NCBI RefSeq assembly: GCF_025369935.1
Contig: NZ_CP104467.1
Span: 445,501 to 509,500 of the forward strand
DNA: 64,000 bases
Source: Paenibacillus andongensis
Lineage (GTDB): Bacteria; Bacillota; Bacilli; Paenibacillales; NBRC-103111
Direction: 5' to 3'
The notes beneath the pieces were generated by a model, which ran no database searches, was not told the DNA's origin, and saw nothing but the letters and a program-made list of their open reading frames with translations. This document shows, piece after piece, positions 52,978 to 62,139 of the stretch (positions are counted from its first letter, which is position 1; the number at the start of each line of letters is the position of its first letter). Position numbers and translations under genes: made by a program.

Positions 52978-53595
52978 CTAATAAAGCATTTTACCCAGCG
53001 GTCCATCTTCAGCGATAATATCCTGAATGGCATACACCGAAATAGGAAAATACAAAAATCCATAGACATAAGCGGCCAGCTCATACACTTGAAAATAAAT
53101 GACTAAAGCCTTATCGGCAATATAAAAATCCTGATCTGGTTTAATGCCATTAAATTCTACCAACAAAGGAATATCCCGCGATTTAAGCTCAGCTTTAATG
53201 ATGGCACTAAGCTTGGCAACATAATCGCTGCCAGGCTTAAACAGGTCCTTGAGCGCATAGGCTTTGCCCGTTTCCGTGTTGAAAGTCAGTGCGTTCTGGA
53301 TCGTTAGTCCATGGGCTCCTCCCGAGAAAGCATAATTCCATAAAGTCAAACTCAGAATACCTCGTTCATTCGTCTTTAACTCATAGTGAGCAGTCACGTC
53401 TGTCTGCGGATTTTGCGGATAGCCTTGCTCGCGAAGCTGCTTATTAACGGCATTAACAATCGCTGTATTCATGGCAAGCTCGGCCGAGTAAGGCAGGTGC
53501 TTCTCAACAGCCGGGTACAGCAGATTCAATTTATCACGAAGCACTTTATACGTCTTTATACTAACGGGTTGATCCAATCCGTCCATTTTCATCAT
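52978..53595 (-). CDS. DUF3298/DUF4163-type protein (RsiV-like)
   Basis: A 205-residue protein matching the RsiV-type extracytoplasmic fold: a DUF4163-like part with AVEKHLPYSAELAMNTAIVN and a DUF3298 part with WNYAFSGGAHGLTIQNALTF, TGKAYALKDLFKPGSDYVAK and ELAAYVYGFLYFPISVYAIQ. Relatives carry a membrane anchor or signal; here none is seen from the ATG at 53595 (ribosome site AGGGATGG), so the protein may be cytoplasmic. Role unknown. It converges on the methyltransferase gene with two bases between stops. Confidence 0.85.
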   Translation of the reverse strand: MMKMDGLDQPVSIKTYKVLRDKLNLLYPAVEKHLPYSAELAMNTAIVNAVNKQLREQGYPQNPQTDVTAHYELKTNERGILSLTLWNYAFSGGAHGLTIQNALTFNTETGKAYALKDLFKPGSDYVAKLSAIIKAELKSRDIPLLVEFNGIKPDQDFYIADKALVIYFQVYELAAYVYGFLYFPISVYAIQDIIAEDGPLGKMLY

Positions 53596-53834
53596 CCATC
53601 CCTACGTTTTTGCTACAATTTATTCCGCGGGTGGGCGTTTGGTTCAGCGTTCTTGGGAATGCTTCCGAATAAGAGTCTCGAAAGGCTTCTATTACTTACC
53701 AAGGTGGAGTAAAGAAGTAGAAGGCTAGACGAATAGGTTGAACAAGTGTAGAGAAGTGAAGTAGCTAAAGCACTCTAAGTCTTTAAATAAGCAGCAGGGT
53801 TCACTCGATTCATCAACCTATTATTCTTTAATAC
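53596..53834. other. intergenic region, no feature recognised
   Basis: About 240 bases between the divergent-facing DUF3298 gene and the terminator at 53835. I see no credible gene, RNA or strong hairpin here; it presumably contains the DUF3298 promoter. Confidence 0.4.
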
Positions 53835-53888
53835 AAAAAAGAGCTCTTCCGCGGCGGTCTCGATAGACCAGCAGGAAAAGCTCTTTTT
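53835..53888. terminator. bidirectional terminator after the 55-residue gene
   Basis: AAAAAAGAGCTcTTCC pairs with GGAAaAGCTCTTTTT (one mismatch), with an inner GGTCT / AGACC stem. On the minus strand it ends the small gene at 53944. Confidence 0.8.
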
Positions 53889-53943
53889 GCATTGCTTATC
53901 TAACGATGTTAATTCTTAATCATCTAAAATGAGTTGCAGCGGA

Positions 53944-54111
53944 TTACTCCTGTGAAGACGATTCTTCATTCGCGCTGGAGTTTGTTGCTGTACCTTGAAG
54001 CAAGGAGTTTAACTCCTCCACTTTTTGTTTAGATTCGCTATCTTCCGCGTTGGCCTGTGCGGCATTAATGCCATGGCTCACCACATCATCACTGCTGTTG
54101 GTCGTTGACAT
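53944..54111 (-). CDS. small acidic protein, 55 residues, unknown
   Basis: An excellent ribosome site, AGAGGAGGTGATTT, precedes the ATG at 54111, and a strong terminator follows 55 bases after the stop. The product begins MSTTNSSDDVVSHGINAAQA and is rich in Ser, Asn, Glu and Gln, with one short helix-prone segment (about residues 17-40, NAEDSESKQKVEELNSLLQG). It has no Cys, Trp or membrane segment. The composition recalls small spore or matrix proteins, but I do not recognise a family. Confidence 0.7.
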   Translation of the reverse strand: MSTTNSSDDVVSHGINAAQANAEDSESKQKVEELNSLLQGTATNSSANEESSSQE

Positions 54112-54407
54112 TTGAAATCACCTCCTCTAAGTTTCAGCTGATTCGTAAGTAAAGTTAAGATTGCAACTTATACTTATGCATCAACCCTGACAAACGCACT
54201 CGTCCTAAAGGACAGCGTAGGCTGTTTATCTTTGACTAACTAAGTATGTCTCTATTTTCCAGTAAACATACAGGCTGTTTATTTGATATTAGAATACAGC
54301 AGTTATAAATCATAGGTAAAGACTATAAAGAAAGTCTAATTTAACTATTTCACAAATATCGTAAGGGAGAGCATAATAGAAGAAAATGGAAAGGCGATGA
54401 TTCGCAT
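54112..54407. other. divergent intergenic region, no further gene
   Basis: This stretch between the small gene and the PNPOx-like gene is AT-rich and should hold both promoters. A short hairpin, AGACT-N7-AGTCT type, lies near 54328-54340. Nothing else is recognised. Confidence 0.4.
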
Positions 54408-54977
54408 ATGGGGAAATCATTCGAAGCGCTGCTGCCGGAACATGAAGCATTTATCGCGAAGCAGCACATCTTTTTTGTGGGGTCGGCACCGCTATCGGCG
54501 GAAGGGCACGTGAATCTTTCTCCGAAGGGTCATGATGTGCTGCGTATTTTATCAGCGAATGAAGTGGCCTATTTGGACTTAACGGGGAGCGGGAATGAGA
54601 CTAGTGCGCATCTGGAGGAGAATGGACGAATTACGTTGATGTTCACGGCCGTGGAAGGACCTCCTATGATACTGCGCCTGTACGGGAAGGGGCATGTTGT
54701 TTTGCCAGGGACCCCAGCGTGGGAGAAACTATCTCCGCGTTTTACGCTGCTGCCAGGAGCTAGGCAAATCATCGTCGTTCAAGTCCATGAGGTCAAAACA
54801 TCATGCGGCTACAGTGTTCCCTTTTACAACTATGAAGGAGAGCGGAATACCCTGCAGAACTGGGCGACAAAACAAGGCGAGCAAGGGCTGAATGACTATT
54901 GGCAGGCAAAAAACGTAACAAGCATGGACGGACTGCTGACGACACTTGGTCAAAAGTTATCCACAGACACTGTTTAA
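54408..54977 (+). CDS. pyridoxamine 5'-phosphate oxidase-like flavin-binding protein
   Basis: A 189-residue split-barrel protein of the PNPOx superfamily (FVGSAPLSAEGHVNLSPKGH, EVAYLDLTGSGNETSAHLEE, RITLMFTAVEGPPMILRLYG). Members use FMN or related flavins for oxidoreduction of varied substrates; it is not PdxH proper, as the pyridoxal-specific C-terminus is absent. AAAGGCGATG lies before ATG 54408. It converges with the thioesterase gene. Substrate unknown. Confidence 0.85.
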   Translation: MGKSFEALLPEHEAFIAKQHIFFVGSAPLSAEGHVNLSPKGHDVLRILSANEVAYLDLTGSGNETSAHLEENGRITLMFTAVEGPPMILRLYGKGHVVLPGTPAWEKLSPRFTLLPGARQIIVVQVHEVKTSCGYSVPFYNYEGERNTLQNWATKQGEQGLNDYWQAKNVTSMDGLLTTLGQKLSTDTV

Positions 54978-54990
54978 GATCGCATTTTTT

Positions 54991-55383
54991 TTATTCAAAA
55001 TGTTTCCGCAACGCCTCTGGAGCTTCCCGGCTTTTACGCGTCGTGCTATCCATCGTTACGCTGGTGACAAGGGCGTCAGCACACAGTTCACCTTGCTTGT
55101 TGAAAATCTCTTGCTTTAGTACATAGCTGGAGCGTCCCATTTTGTCAGGGCGGCAGGTGACCGTTAATTGATCTCCCTGTTTGCATTCTTTTTTATAATT
55201 GATGGTGATGTTCACGGTAACGGTTTGAATCCCCATCGCGCCAAAGGTTTCATAGGATAGCTGGGACTGCTCATACCATTCCTCGCGCCCCCATTCCAGG
55301 TATTCCAAATATTTGGCATTATTGACGTGTCCATTCACATCAATTTCCGTTGATCTGACGATAATATCCAGCTTGGATTCCAT
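54991..55383 (-). CDS. 4-hydroxybenzoyl-CoA-type thioesterase (YbgC-like)
   Basis: A 130-residue hot-dog fold acyl-CoA thioesterase. STEIDVNGHVNNAKYLEYLE is the family signature: the Asp before GHVNN is the catalytic residue of the YbgC type. It probably hydrolyses short or medium acyl-CoA esters in the cytoplasm. Start ATG 55383 has AAGGAG nine bases upstream; the frame continues to 55413 without a ribosome site. Confidence 0.88.
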   Translation of the reverse strand: MESKLDIIVRSTEIDVNGHVNNAKYLEYLEWGREEWYEQSQLSYETFGAMGIQTVTVNITINYKKECKQGDQLTVTCRPDKMGRSSYVLKQEIFNKQGELCADALVTSVTMDSTTRKSREAPEALRKHFE

Positions 55384-55695
55384 GAAAATGAGCTCCTTCT
55401 TTACACCTGACATGGGCAGGTGTTTTTGTTCATTATAGCTCGTCTACGGGTGTGAAAACCAGTTAATGGCTCATATCGCTCCATAATGTGGGTAAACTAT
55501 GGCTTGCGTGTTTGATGAAAAGTTTTTGCAAACTTGTGACTTTAGTCGTGAGTTAGAAAACTTCGGATAGGGCGTGGCTTTTGCCACGTCAACTATCCGA
55601 CACATGTTAAGGAAACGGGTACAAACAATGCTGATTAACGAACATATGTGCTATGATGGAATTATATTTCAAGACGAAAGGAGACCGTTTTCACC

Positions 55696-56799
55696 ATGCT
55701 GCATCACAAAGCTTACAAATTCCGCATTTACCCAACGCCAGAACAAACAACACTCATTAACAAGACGATTGGATGCAGTCGCTTTGTGTATAATCGTTTT
55801 CTAGCCCTATGGAACGACACATACAAAGAGACAGGTAAAGGTTTAAGTTATGGAGCATGCTCTTCTGAACTCACCAAACTAAAACAAGAAATAGACTGGT
55901 TGAACGAACCGGACAAATTTTCTCTGCAAAATGCACTGAGGAATTTGAGTGATGCTTACCATCGCTTTTTCAAAAAACAAAACGATGCGCCTACGTTTAA
56001 GAGCAAGAAGAATCCTGTACAGTCTTACCAAACTAACTACACAAATGGAAACATTGGAATTGCAGGCAATCAGATCAAGTTACCTAAACTTGGACTTGTG
56101 AAGTTTGCCAAAAGCCGTGAAGTCGAAGGCCGTATCCTGAACGCTACGATTAGACGCAATCCATCAGGAAAATATTTTGTATCTGTACTTGCGGAAGCCA
56201 ACATTCATGAGTTTCCCAAAACAGGCAAAGAAGTTGGTATCGATGTTGGCTTGAAAGATTTTGCAATTCTATCTAACGGCGAAGTGTTCGGCAACCCTAA
56301 ATTCTTTCGCATACTGGAAGAGAAACTGGCAAGGGCACAGCGTAAACTTTCACGTAGGATGAAAGGCAGCAGCAATTGGAAGAAGCAGCGCATCAGAGTA
56401 GCGCGTATTCACGAGAAAGTCACGAATGCTCGTACGGACTACTTGCACAAGATTTCAACGCATATTGTCAAAAATCACGACATCATTGCGATTGAAGATT
56501 TGCAAGTATCCAGTATGATGAAAAATCACAAATTGGCCAAAGCAATTAGCGAGGTTTCCTGGTCGATGTTTCGCTCGATGCTGGCGTACAAAGCGAAGTG
56601 GTATGGCCAAATAGTTAAGGTTGTGGGCAAAACATTCGCATCATCGCAGCTATGCTCCTGTTGTGGCTATAAGCACAAAGACGTTAAAGACCTAAGATTG
56701 CGAGAATGGGACTGTCCCGGTTGTGGAGCCCACCATGATCGAGACTTCAATGCAAGTCTAAATATTCTTGCTGAAGGTAAAAGACTGCTTACTGTGTAA
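55696..56799 (+). CDS. tnpB: RNA-guided nuclease TnpB (IS200/IS605 family OrfB)
   Basis: A 367-residue TnpB with all catalytic parts present: RuvC Asp in [16 protein letters not shown] (about residue 185), Glu in IIAIEDLQV (about 270) and Asp in [12 protein letters not shown] (about 350). A C4 zinc ribbon, [10 protein letters not shown]...CPGCG, lies between them. The N-terminus is the WED-type [14 protein letters not shown]. Known TnpB proteins are programmable DNA nucleases guided by an RNA from the element's right end. AAAGGAG precedes ATG 55696. The lack of decay suggests recent acquisition or selection. Confidence 0.93.
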   Translation: MLHHKAYKFRIYPTPEQTTLINKTIGCSRFVYNRFLALWNDTYKETGKGLSYGACSSELTKLKQEIDWLNEPDKFSLQNALRNLSDAYHRFFKKQNDAPTFKSKKNPVQSYQTNYTNGNIGIAGNQIKLPKLGLVKFAKSREVEGRILNATIRRNPSGKYFVSVLAEANIHEFPKTGKEVGIDVGLKDFAILSNGEVFGNPKFFRILEEKLARAQRKLSRRMKGSSNWKKQRIRVARIHEKVTNARTDYLHKISTHIVKNHDIIAIEDLQVSSMMKNHKLAKAISEVSWSMFRSMLAYKAKWYGQIVKVVGKTFASSQLCSCCGYKHKDVKDLRLREWDCPGCGAHHDRDFNASLNILAEGKRLLTV

Positions 56800-56904
56800 T
56801 CACCTTACACGAACTGTCGGAACGACAGGGTTAGCTTGGTTACATTTCTCTTCGTTAGAAGGGACTACCCAAGAATCTCGTGACTTTAGTCATGAGAGGT
56901 TCAA
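56640..56904 (+). ncRNA. predicted omega RNA (reRNA) at the tnpB 3' end
   Basis: TnpB elements make a guide RNA spanning the end of tnpB and the right end. Here the segment after the stop (56800-56904) folds into several hairpins, including TGTCGGAACGACA and TTCGTTAGAAG types, and ends in TTCAA. The guide would start at 56905 (GATGTCAGTAGATGGG). The 5' boundary is a guess. Confidence 0.5.
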
Positions 56905-56967
56905 GATGTCAGTAGATGGGTTAACTTATTTTATCTACATAAAGCTAGGACTAGGAGGCGGTACATT

Positions 56968-58359
56968 ATGGCGCAAGAATATCGCGTTGAAAAGGATACA
57001 ATGGGGGAAATCAGAGTACCTGTGGATAAGTTGTGGGGGGCTCAGACTCAGCGCAGCTATGAGAATTTCAAGATTGGCACGGAGCGGATGCCGGTGCGGT
57101 TAATTGGGGCATTTGCTCTGCTCAAAAAGGCCGCCGCGCAGGTGAATCGCGAGCTAGCCGGGCTAACTCCCGAGAAGGCGGAGGCGATTGCGCAGGCGGC
57201 CGATGAAATCGTGGAAGGCCGCTGGAACGACGAGTTCCCGCTCGTCGTCTGGCAGACGGGCAGCGGGACGCAGTCGAACATGAACGTCAACGAGGTGATT
57301 GCTCACCGAGGCAGCGAACTGCTGGGGGATGGCGGGGAACGCATACATCCCAACGATGATGTGAATCGTTCGCAGAGCTCGAACGATACGTTTCCTACCG
57401 CAATGCATGTCGCTGGCGTTATCGCGGTGGAGCAGGAGCTTTTGCCTGCGCTGGAGCTTCTGCAGGCTACGCTCCACAGCAAGATGACGGCCTTCACCGA
57501 CATCGTGAAGATCGGCCGCACCCACCTGCAGGACGCCACCCCGCTGACGCTGGGGCAGGAGATCAGCGGTTGGTGGGCGATGCTGGAGCAGACGGCGCGC
57601 ATGGTGCGCAGCAGCGTCGATACGATGCGCGAGCTGGCGATCGGCGGCACCGCCGTCGGCACCGGGCTGAACGCGCATCCTGAGTTCGGCGCGCGCGTCG
57701 CCGAAGCTTTGTCTCGCGAGACGGGCACGCGCTTCGTCTCGGCAGCGAACAAGTATCATGCGCTGACCAGCCATGATCAGATCGTTTACGCCCACGGCGC
57801 GCTGAAGGCGCTGGCGGCGAACTTGATGAAGATAGCCAACGATGTGCGGTGGCTATCGAGCGGTCCCCGCTGCGGGATCGGTGAAATCACGATCCCGGAG
57901 AACGAGCCCGGCAGCTCGATCATGCCGGGCAAGGTCAACCCCACGCAGAGCGAAGCGATGACGATGGTCGTTTGCCAGGTGATGGGCAACGATGCAGCCA
58001 TCGGCTTCGCCGCCAGCCAAGGCAACTTCGAGCTGAACGTGTTCAAGCCCGTGATCATACACAATTTCCTGCAGTCCGTGCGTCTGCTGGCTGATAGTAT
58101 GCGCTCCTTCAACGATAATTGTCTCGTGGGCATGGAGCCAAATCGTGAGGTGATTCAGCGCAACCTCGAGCAATCCCTCATGCTGGTCACAGCGCTCAAC
58201 CCGTATATCGGGTATGAGAAAGCGGCCAGCATAGCTAAGCAAGCCCATAAAGAAGGGCTGACGCTGAAGGAGTCAGCCGTGCTCAGCGGCTACTTAACGG
58301 CAGAGCAGTTTGACAGCTACGTACGTCCGGAAGACATGGTGCATCCGAAAGCAACGTGA
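56968..58359 (+). CDS. fumC: fumarate hydratase, class II
   Basis: A 463-residue iron-independent fumarase of the TCA cycle, reversibly hydrating fumarate to malate. The family signature [10 protein letters not shown] is present near residue 318. Other conserved segments are [38 protein letters not shown] and [29 protein letters not shown] precedes ATG 56968. The tnpB element ends only 63 bases upstream, so the native promoter may have been displaced or replaced. A strong terminator follows. Confidence 0.98.
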   Translation: MAQEYRVEKDTMGEIRVPVDKLWGAQTQRSYENFKIGTERMPVRLIGAFALLKKAAAQVNRELAGLTPEKAEAIAQAADEIVEGRWNDEFPLVVWQTGSGTQSNMNVNEVIAHRGSELLGDGGERIHPNDDVNRSQSSNDTFPTAMHVAGVIAVEQELLPALELLQATLHSKMTAFTDIVKIGRTHLQDATPLTLGQEISGWWAMLEQTARMVRSSVDTMRELAIGGTAVGTGLNAHPEFGARVAEALSRETGTRFVSAANKYHALTSHDQIVYAHGALKALAANLMKIANDVRWLSSGPRCGIGEITIPENEPGSSIMPGKVNPTQSEAMTMVVCQVMGNDAAIGFAASQGNFELNVFKPVIIHNFLQSVRLLADSMRSFNDNCLVGMEPNREVIQRNLEQSLMLVTALNPYIGYEKAASIAKQAHKEGLTLKESAVLSGYLTAEQFDSYVRPEDMVHPKAT

Positions 58360-58395
58360 AGAGCTATGGGGAGACGGAGGAAGTGTCTCCACCAC

Positions 58396-58443
58396 AAAAG
58401 AGGTTGAGCCGCAGTTTAGGACTGCAGCTCAACCTCTTTTTGC
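58396..58443 (+). terminator. fumC terminator
   Basis: AAAGAGGTTGAGC pairs with GCTCAACCTCTTTTT, with inner CAGT / ACTG pairing. Confidence 0.9.
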
Positions 58444-58528
58444 GCATGTGCCAAGCCATTTCGTATCGTCTCGCCGATGGGGGGCTTTTTTCAACTATTT
58501 GTCCATAACTAGGATCGCTTCTGCCTAC

Positions 58529-58727
58529 TTAACTGCAAAAAGAGAAAGTACATCAAATCCGAGAAAATTCAGCATCAATTTTTCATCTTGATGCAGAAAG
58601 TGCATCAAATTCAGCGAAATGGGTCGGATTCATCTGTTTTTGGTAAAGCTACTGCAAAATGCAGCTAACTCCCAAAATCAGCTCTATTCTACGAATTTAA
58701 CTGCAAAAATGCATGATATGCCCGAAG
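58529..58727. repeat. TGCA-palindrome array (array 3)
   Basis: Four units of the same family: AACTGCAAAAAGAGAAAGTA at 58530, GATGCAGAAAGTGCATCAAA near 58589, CTACTGCAAAATGCAGCTAA near 58650 and AACTGCAAAAATGCATGATA near 58699, spaced about 49-61 bases. No gene lies between 58360 and 58884; the rest holds only the fumC terminator and the importer promoter region. Confidence 0.6.
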
Positions 58728-58884
58728 AAAAGGAATTTGATGTTTTGTGCACCCCCACCCACCCTTTCCCTTCACATGTAGTTATGCATGTTTAATCTTC
58801 GTTATATCAACGGAATATAAGAATCAAGTACTCTTAGATATGTAAGCACATACATTTCAGATTACCTGGGAGGTCACATATCAG

Positions 58885-60231
58885 ATGAAAAAATCATTGA
58901 AACAATGGGTCGGTGTTGGTACGACAGTTATCATGGCAGCAACGGTTGTTGCAGGATGCGGAAGCACGCCGGAGGCGGCGAAACAGCCAGCAGCTTCACC
59001 GGGTGCAACTGCCGCAGCTAACGCGAAGCCTTTTGCAGGAAAGACGATCTCTTTAGTAGCAGCGAACCATCCTTGGGCGGAGGCGATCAAGCCTTTGCTT
59101 CCAGACTTCGAGAAGGAAACAGGCATTAAGGTCAATGTGGAGAGCTTCTTCGAGGATCAGCTGACACAGAAATTAACGGTACAATTTACATCCGGTTCTG
59201 CGACACCAGACGTTTTCATGTATCGTCCGCTGCAAGAGGGTAAATTATTCTATAAAAACGGTTGGCTTCAACCGCTCGATGATTACGCTCAAAAAGCGAA
59301 AAACTATGACTTCGCCGATTTTGCTAAATCCGCTGTTGGTTCCACAACGGTAGATGCTAAGCTAGCTGGTATTCCGATCATCACGGAGCAAGAAATTTTG
59401 TACTATCGCAAAGATTTGCTGCAAAAAGCCGGCATCGCTGTACCTAAAACACTAGATGAGCTGCAAGCGGCAGTGAAGAAGCTGCATGATCCGAAAAACG
59501 AAATGTACGGCTTTGTGGCTAGGGGCCAACGTTCACCACTAGTTACGCAAGTATCTTCCTACTTGTATTCAGAAGGGGCAGACTTCACGAATGGCGACAA
59601 AGCGGCCATTAACACGCCAGAAGCGATCAAAGCATTCACAACATACGGCACTCTACTTAAAGATTATGCGCCTCCAGGCGTACTCAATATGTCTTGGCCG
59701 CAAGCTTTCGGTATTTTCGCTCAAGGGAAAGTTGCTTTCTTAACGGATGCGAACTCGCTGTACCAAAATGCGATAGATCCAGCGAAGTCCCAAGTCGCCG
59801 ACAAAGTTGGTTTTGCTGTTATGCCAGCAGGTAAAGCAGGTTCTAAGCCTTACAGTATTACATCTTGGGGTCTTGCGATGAATGCCAAATCGGGTAATAA
59901 AGATGCGACTTGGGCATTCATTGAATGGGCAACAAGCAAAGATATCGTGTTGAAAACGCAGCAAAAAGGGAACCCAGGCGCTCGCGCATCGGTATGGGAT
60001 AAACCAGAAGGTACGACAGGCTTCCCAGCTGATCTTGTTCCAATCATTAAGGAAAGCTCCAAAAACGGTGTTGACCACGACCGTCCGACAGTAATTAGTG
60101 TGGGTGAAGCTCGTGATGCGGTTGGTGAAATCGTACAAAAATGGATGACGGGTGAGACGAACATTCAGCCGGTAGCCGATAAAGCAAATGCAGCTCTGCA
60201 AGCAATTATGGATAAAGATAAAACGAAATAA
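58885..60231 (+). CDS. extracellular sugar-binding lipoprotein, third importer
   Basis: A 448-residue family 1 solute-binding lipoprotein with lipobox VVAGC at about residue 25 and an Ala/Pro-rich linker. Typical segments are QLTQKLTVQFTSGSATPDVF, ITEQEILYYRKDLLQKAGIA and the DATWAFIEWATSKDIVLKTQ stretch seen in MalE-like proteins. GGGAGG lies before ATG 58885. It heads an operon with two permeases and a two-component system; the sugar is unknown. Confidence 0.93.
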   Translation: MKKSLKQWVGVGTTVIMAATVVAGCGSTPEAAKQPAASPGATAAANAKPFAGKTISLVAANHPWAEAIKPLLPDFEKETGIKVNVESFFEDQLTQKLTVQFTSGSATPDVFMYRPLQEGKLFYKNGWLQPLDDYAQKAKNYDFADFAKSAVGSTTVDAKLAGIPIITEQEILYYRKDLLQKAGIAVPKTLDELQAAVKKLHDPKNEMYGFVARGQRSPLVTQVSSYLYSEGADFTNGDKAAINTPEAIKAFTTYGTLLKDYAPPGVLNMSWPQAFGIFAQGKVAFLTDANSLYQNAIDPAKSQVADKVGFAVMPAGKAGSKPYSITSWGLAMNAKSGNKDATWAFIEWATSKDIVLKTQQKGNPGARASVWDKPEGTTGFPADLVPIIKESSKNGVDHDRPTVISVGEARDAVGEIVQKWMTGETNIQPVADKANAALQAIMDKDKTK

Positions 60232-60254
60232 ATACCGTATGAATGTTATCAAAT

Positions 60255-60278
60255 GAGGGTCATCTCAAGTGGCCCTCT
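60255..60278 (+). other. hairpin between binding-protein and permease genes
   Basis: GAGGGTCA pairs with TGGCCCTC (one G-U pair) around a short loop, with only a weak T-rich run after it. It may partly stop or stabilise transcripts to keep the binding protein in excess. Confidence 0.45.
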
Positions 60279-60328
60279 TCACCCTTTGCATAAGGGTACA
60301 ATTTTCATCAGGAAGGGTGAATGAAGTC

Positions 60329-61213
60329 ATGCAATACAGTTGGTTTAACCGCAATTTAAAATGGATCTATACACTTCCGGCGGTCATCTTCGTCATGTTG
60401 ATGATGTTGTTTCCAATCATCTATACATTCCGAATCAGCTTCTATGAGTGGAGCATGTCAGCAACAACACCGCCAATCTTTGTAGGATTGTCAAACTATA
60501 TTGCCCTATTCAAAGATGAGCGCTTTTGGCATGCAACAGGTTCAACGTTCTACTTCACGATCATGGCCCTTGGGCTTGAAATTATCCTGGGAATCGCTAT
60601 TGCCTTGCTGTTGTCGAGGGAATTCAAAGGCAAAAACCTCGTAAAAACGGTTTTCCTGCTGCCCATGGTAGCAACACCGGTGGCTATGGGCTTGGTGTGG
60701 ATGCTCATCTATGAGCCAACCATCGGGATAGCGAATATGATGCTCAAATCGATGGGCTTAAAGCCATTGCTATGGCTAGCTTCGCCTAATCAGGTTATAC
60801 CTTCGCTTGTTATTGTAGATGTCTGGCAATGGACACCAATGATTGCCCTCATTATTATGGCAGGCTTAGCTACACTGCCAACCGATCCTTATGAGGCGGC
60901 GGATGTGGACGGAGCAACAGCGTGGAGAAAATTCGTTTCCATTACGCTGCCCTTGCTGAAACCAACGATTATTGTAGCGGCGATGCTGCGCTTAATCGAT
61001 GTGCTCAAGACGTTCGATATTATTTATGCAACAACACAAGGTGGACCGAATTTTGCTTCAGAGACATTGAACTTGTATGGTTATGTGCTCGGTTTCCAAT
61101 ACTTTAAGCTGGGTATGGCTTCATCGTTACTTGTTATCTTCTTTGCTCTGGTGATGGGACTGACTTTATTTATGATATGGATGCGCAAACGATTGGAGGG
61201 AACCTCATCATGA
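60329..61213 (+). CDS. sugar ABC transporter permease, third importer, subunit 1
   Basis: A 294-residue MalF/UgpA-type permease from ATG 60329, with GGAAGGG upstream; the longer frame from 60269 is unsupported. Six spans are expected and the EAA loop lies near residue 188 (EAADVDGATAWRKFVSITLP). It pairs with the next gene through an ATGA overlap. Confidence 0.93.
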   Translation: MQYSWFNRNLKWIYTLPAVIFVMLMMLFPIIYTFRISFYEWSMSATTPPIFVGLSNYIALFKDERFWHATGSTFYFTIMALGLEIILGIAIALLLSREFKGKNLVKTVFLLPMVATPVAMGLVWMLIYEPTIGIANMMLKSMGLKPLLWLASPNQVIPSLVIVDVWQWTPMIALIIMAGLATLPTDPYEAADVDGATAWRKFVSITLPLLKPTIIVAAMLRLIDVLKTFDIIYATTQGGPNFASETLNLYGYVLGFQYFKLGMASSLLVIFFALVMGLTLFMIWMRKRLEGTSS

Positions 61214-62025
61214 AGCCAAAGAAGGGCTTAAAAGTTATCCTAACGCTGCTAACGTTCCTCGTCCTAATCGCCTTTGGTTTTCCATTTATCTGGATGTTAT
61301 TGGCTTCTTTTAAGACACAAGCACAGATTTTATCGACAGGCAATATCTTCTTTTTCAAACCGACTTTTCATAACTATGTCAGTGTTTTCAAAGAGTACAA
61401 TTTCCTGAAATTTATTTGGAATAGTTTGCTTGTTGCAGCTGGTTCAACGCTATTGTCCCTCATTTTAGGGCTTCCTGCAGCTTACGCGATTGCAAGACAT
61501 CACCTTCACAAGTTGGGCCTTCTCATCTTAGTTGCGAGAATTATCCCGGGAATCACATTCTTGATTCCTTGGTTCATCCTGTTCTCCAAGATCCATTTGG
61601 TAGACACGTATACAGCATTAATTCTTAGTCATATGCTCGTTGGATTACCGTTTATTATTTGGATTATGATCTCCTTTTTCGAGGCGCTTCCTACGGAAAT
61701 CGAAGAATCAGGGCTTATCGATGGATGTACGCATCATCAAGTGTTTCTACGCATTATTTTGCCTATCTCAGGACCTGGCGTCATTACAGCATCGCTGCTT
61801 TCCTTCATCTTTTCGTGGAACAATTTCATGTTCTCGGTGATCTTGGCAGGGGACAAAACAAAAACGTTACCGATCGCTGTGTTTAACTTTATGTCTTATT
61901 CCGAAATCAACTGGGGCGCGTTGATGGCTGCTGCCTGCATTATTACACTTCCGGTTCTGATCATTGCTCTAGTGTCACAACGCTACGTGGTAAGCGGACT
62001 TTCTGCTGGTGCAGTTAAAGGCTAA
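61210..62025 (+). CDS. sugar ABC transporter permease, third importer, subunit 2
   Basis: A 271-residue MalG-type permease starting at ATG 61210 inside the previous stop; GGAGGGAACC lies eight bases upstream. The EAA loop is near residue 164 (EESGLIDGCTHHQVFLRIIL) and the C-terminus ends VVSGLSAGAVKG, as in many MalG/YcjP proteins. Confidence 0.93.
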   Translation: MKPKKGLKVILTLLTFLVLIAFGFPFIWMLLASFKTQAQILSTGNIFFFKPTFHNYVSVFKEYNFLKFIWNSLLVAAGSTLLSLILGLPAAYAIARHHLHKLGLLILVARIIPGITFLIPWFILFSKIHLVDTYTALILSHMLVGLPFIIWIMISFFEALPTEIEESGLIDGCTHHQVFLRIILPISGPGVITASLLSFIFSWNNFMFSVILAGDKTKTLPIAVFNFMSYSEINWGALMAAACIITLPVLIIALVSQRYVVSGLSAGAVKG

Positions 62026-62139
62026 TAACGAAAGCATAACGAATGCGAGGGCAGTCGTCACCTTTTCTTTGGATGACTTCTCTCGTATAGTTAATTCTAA
62101 GTTAGAAAGCTTAGCAGAAGCATGGAAGGTGAGCCCAGC

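Larger units (their letters stand above)
55517..56904 (+). mobile_element. IS200/IS605-type element with tnpB only (IS1341-like), about 1.39 kb
   Basis: A TTGAT pentamer (55512-55516) borders the left end, which contains the subterminal imperfect palindrome TTGTGACTTTAGTCGTGAG (55534-55552). The right end has CTCGTGACTTTAGTCATGAG (about 56877-56896) and finishes in TTCAA at 56900-56904, as ISDra2-type elements do. A further hairpin GGATAG...CTATCC enclosing GTGGC-TTTT-GCCAC lies at about 55566-55599. There is no tnpA, so movement would need a partner element. Confidence 0.8.

Noticed and set aside
57163..57795. 210-residue minus-strand frame inside fumC
   Set aside because: It lies wholly within the fumarase gene, in a GC-rich stretch that produces antisense frames.
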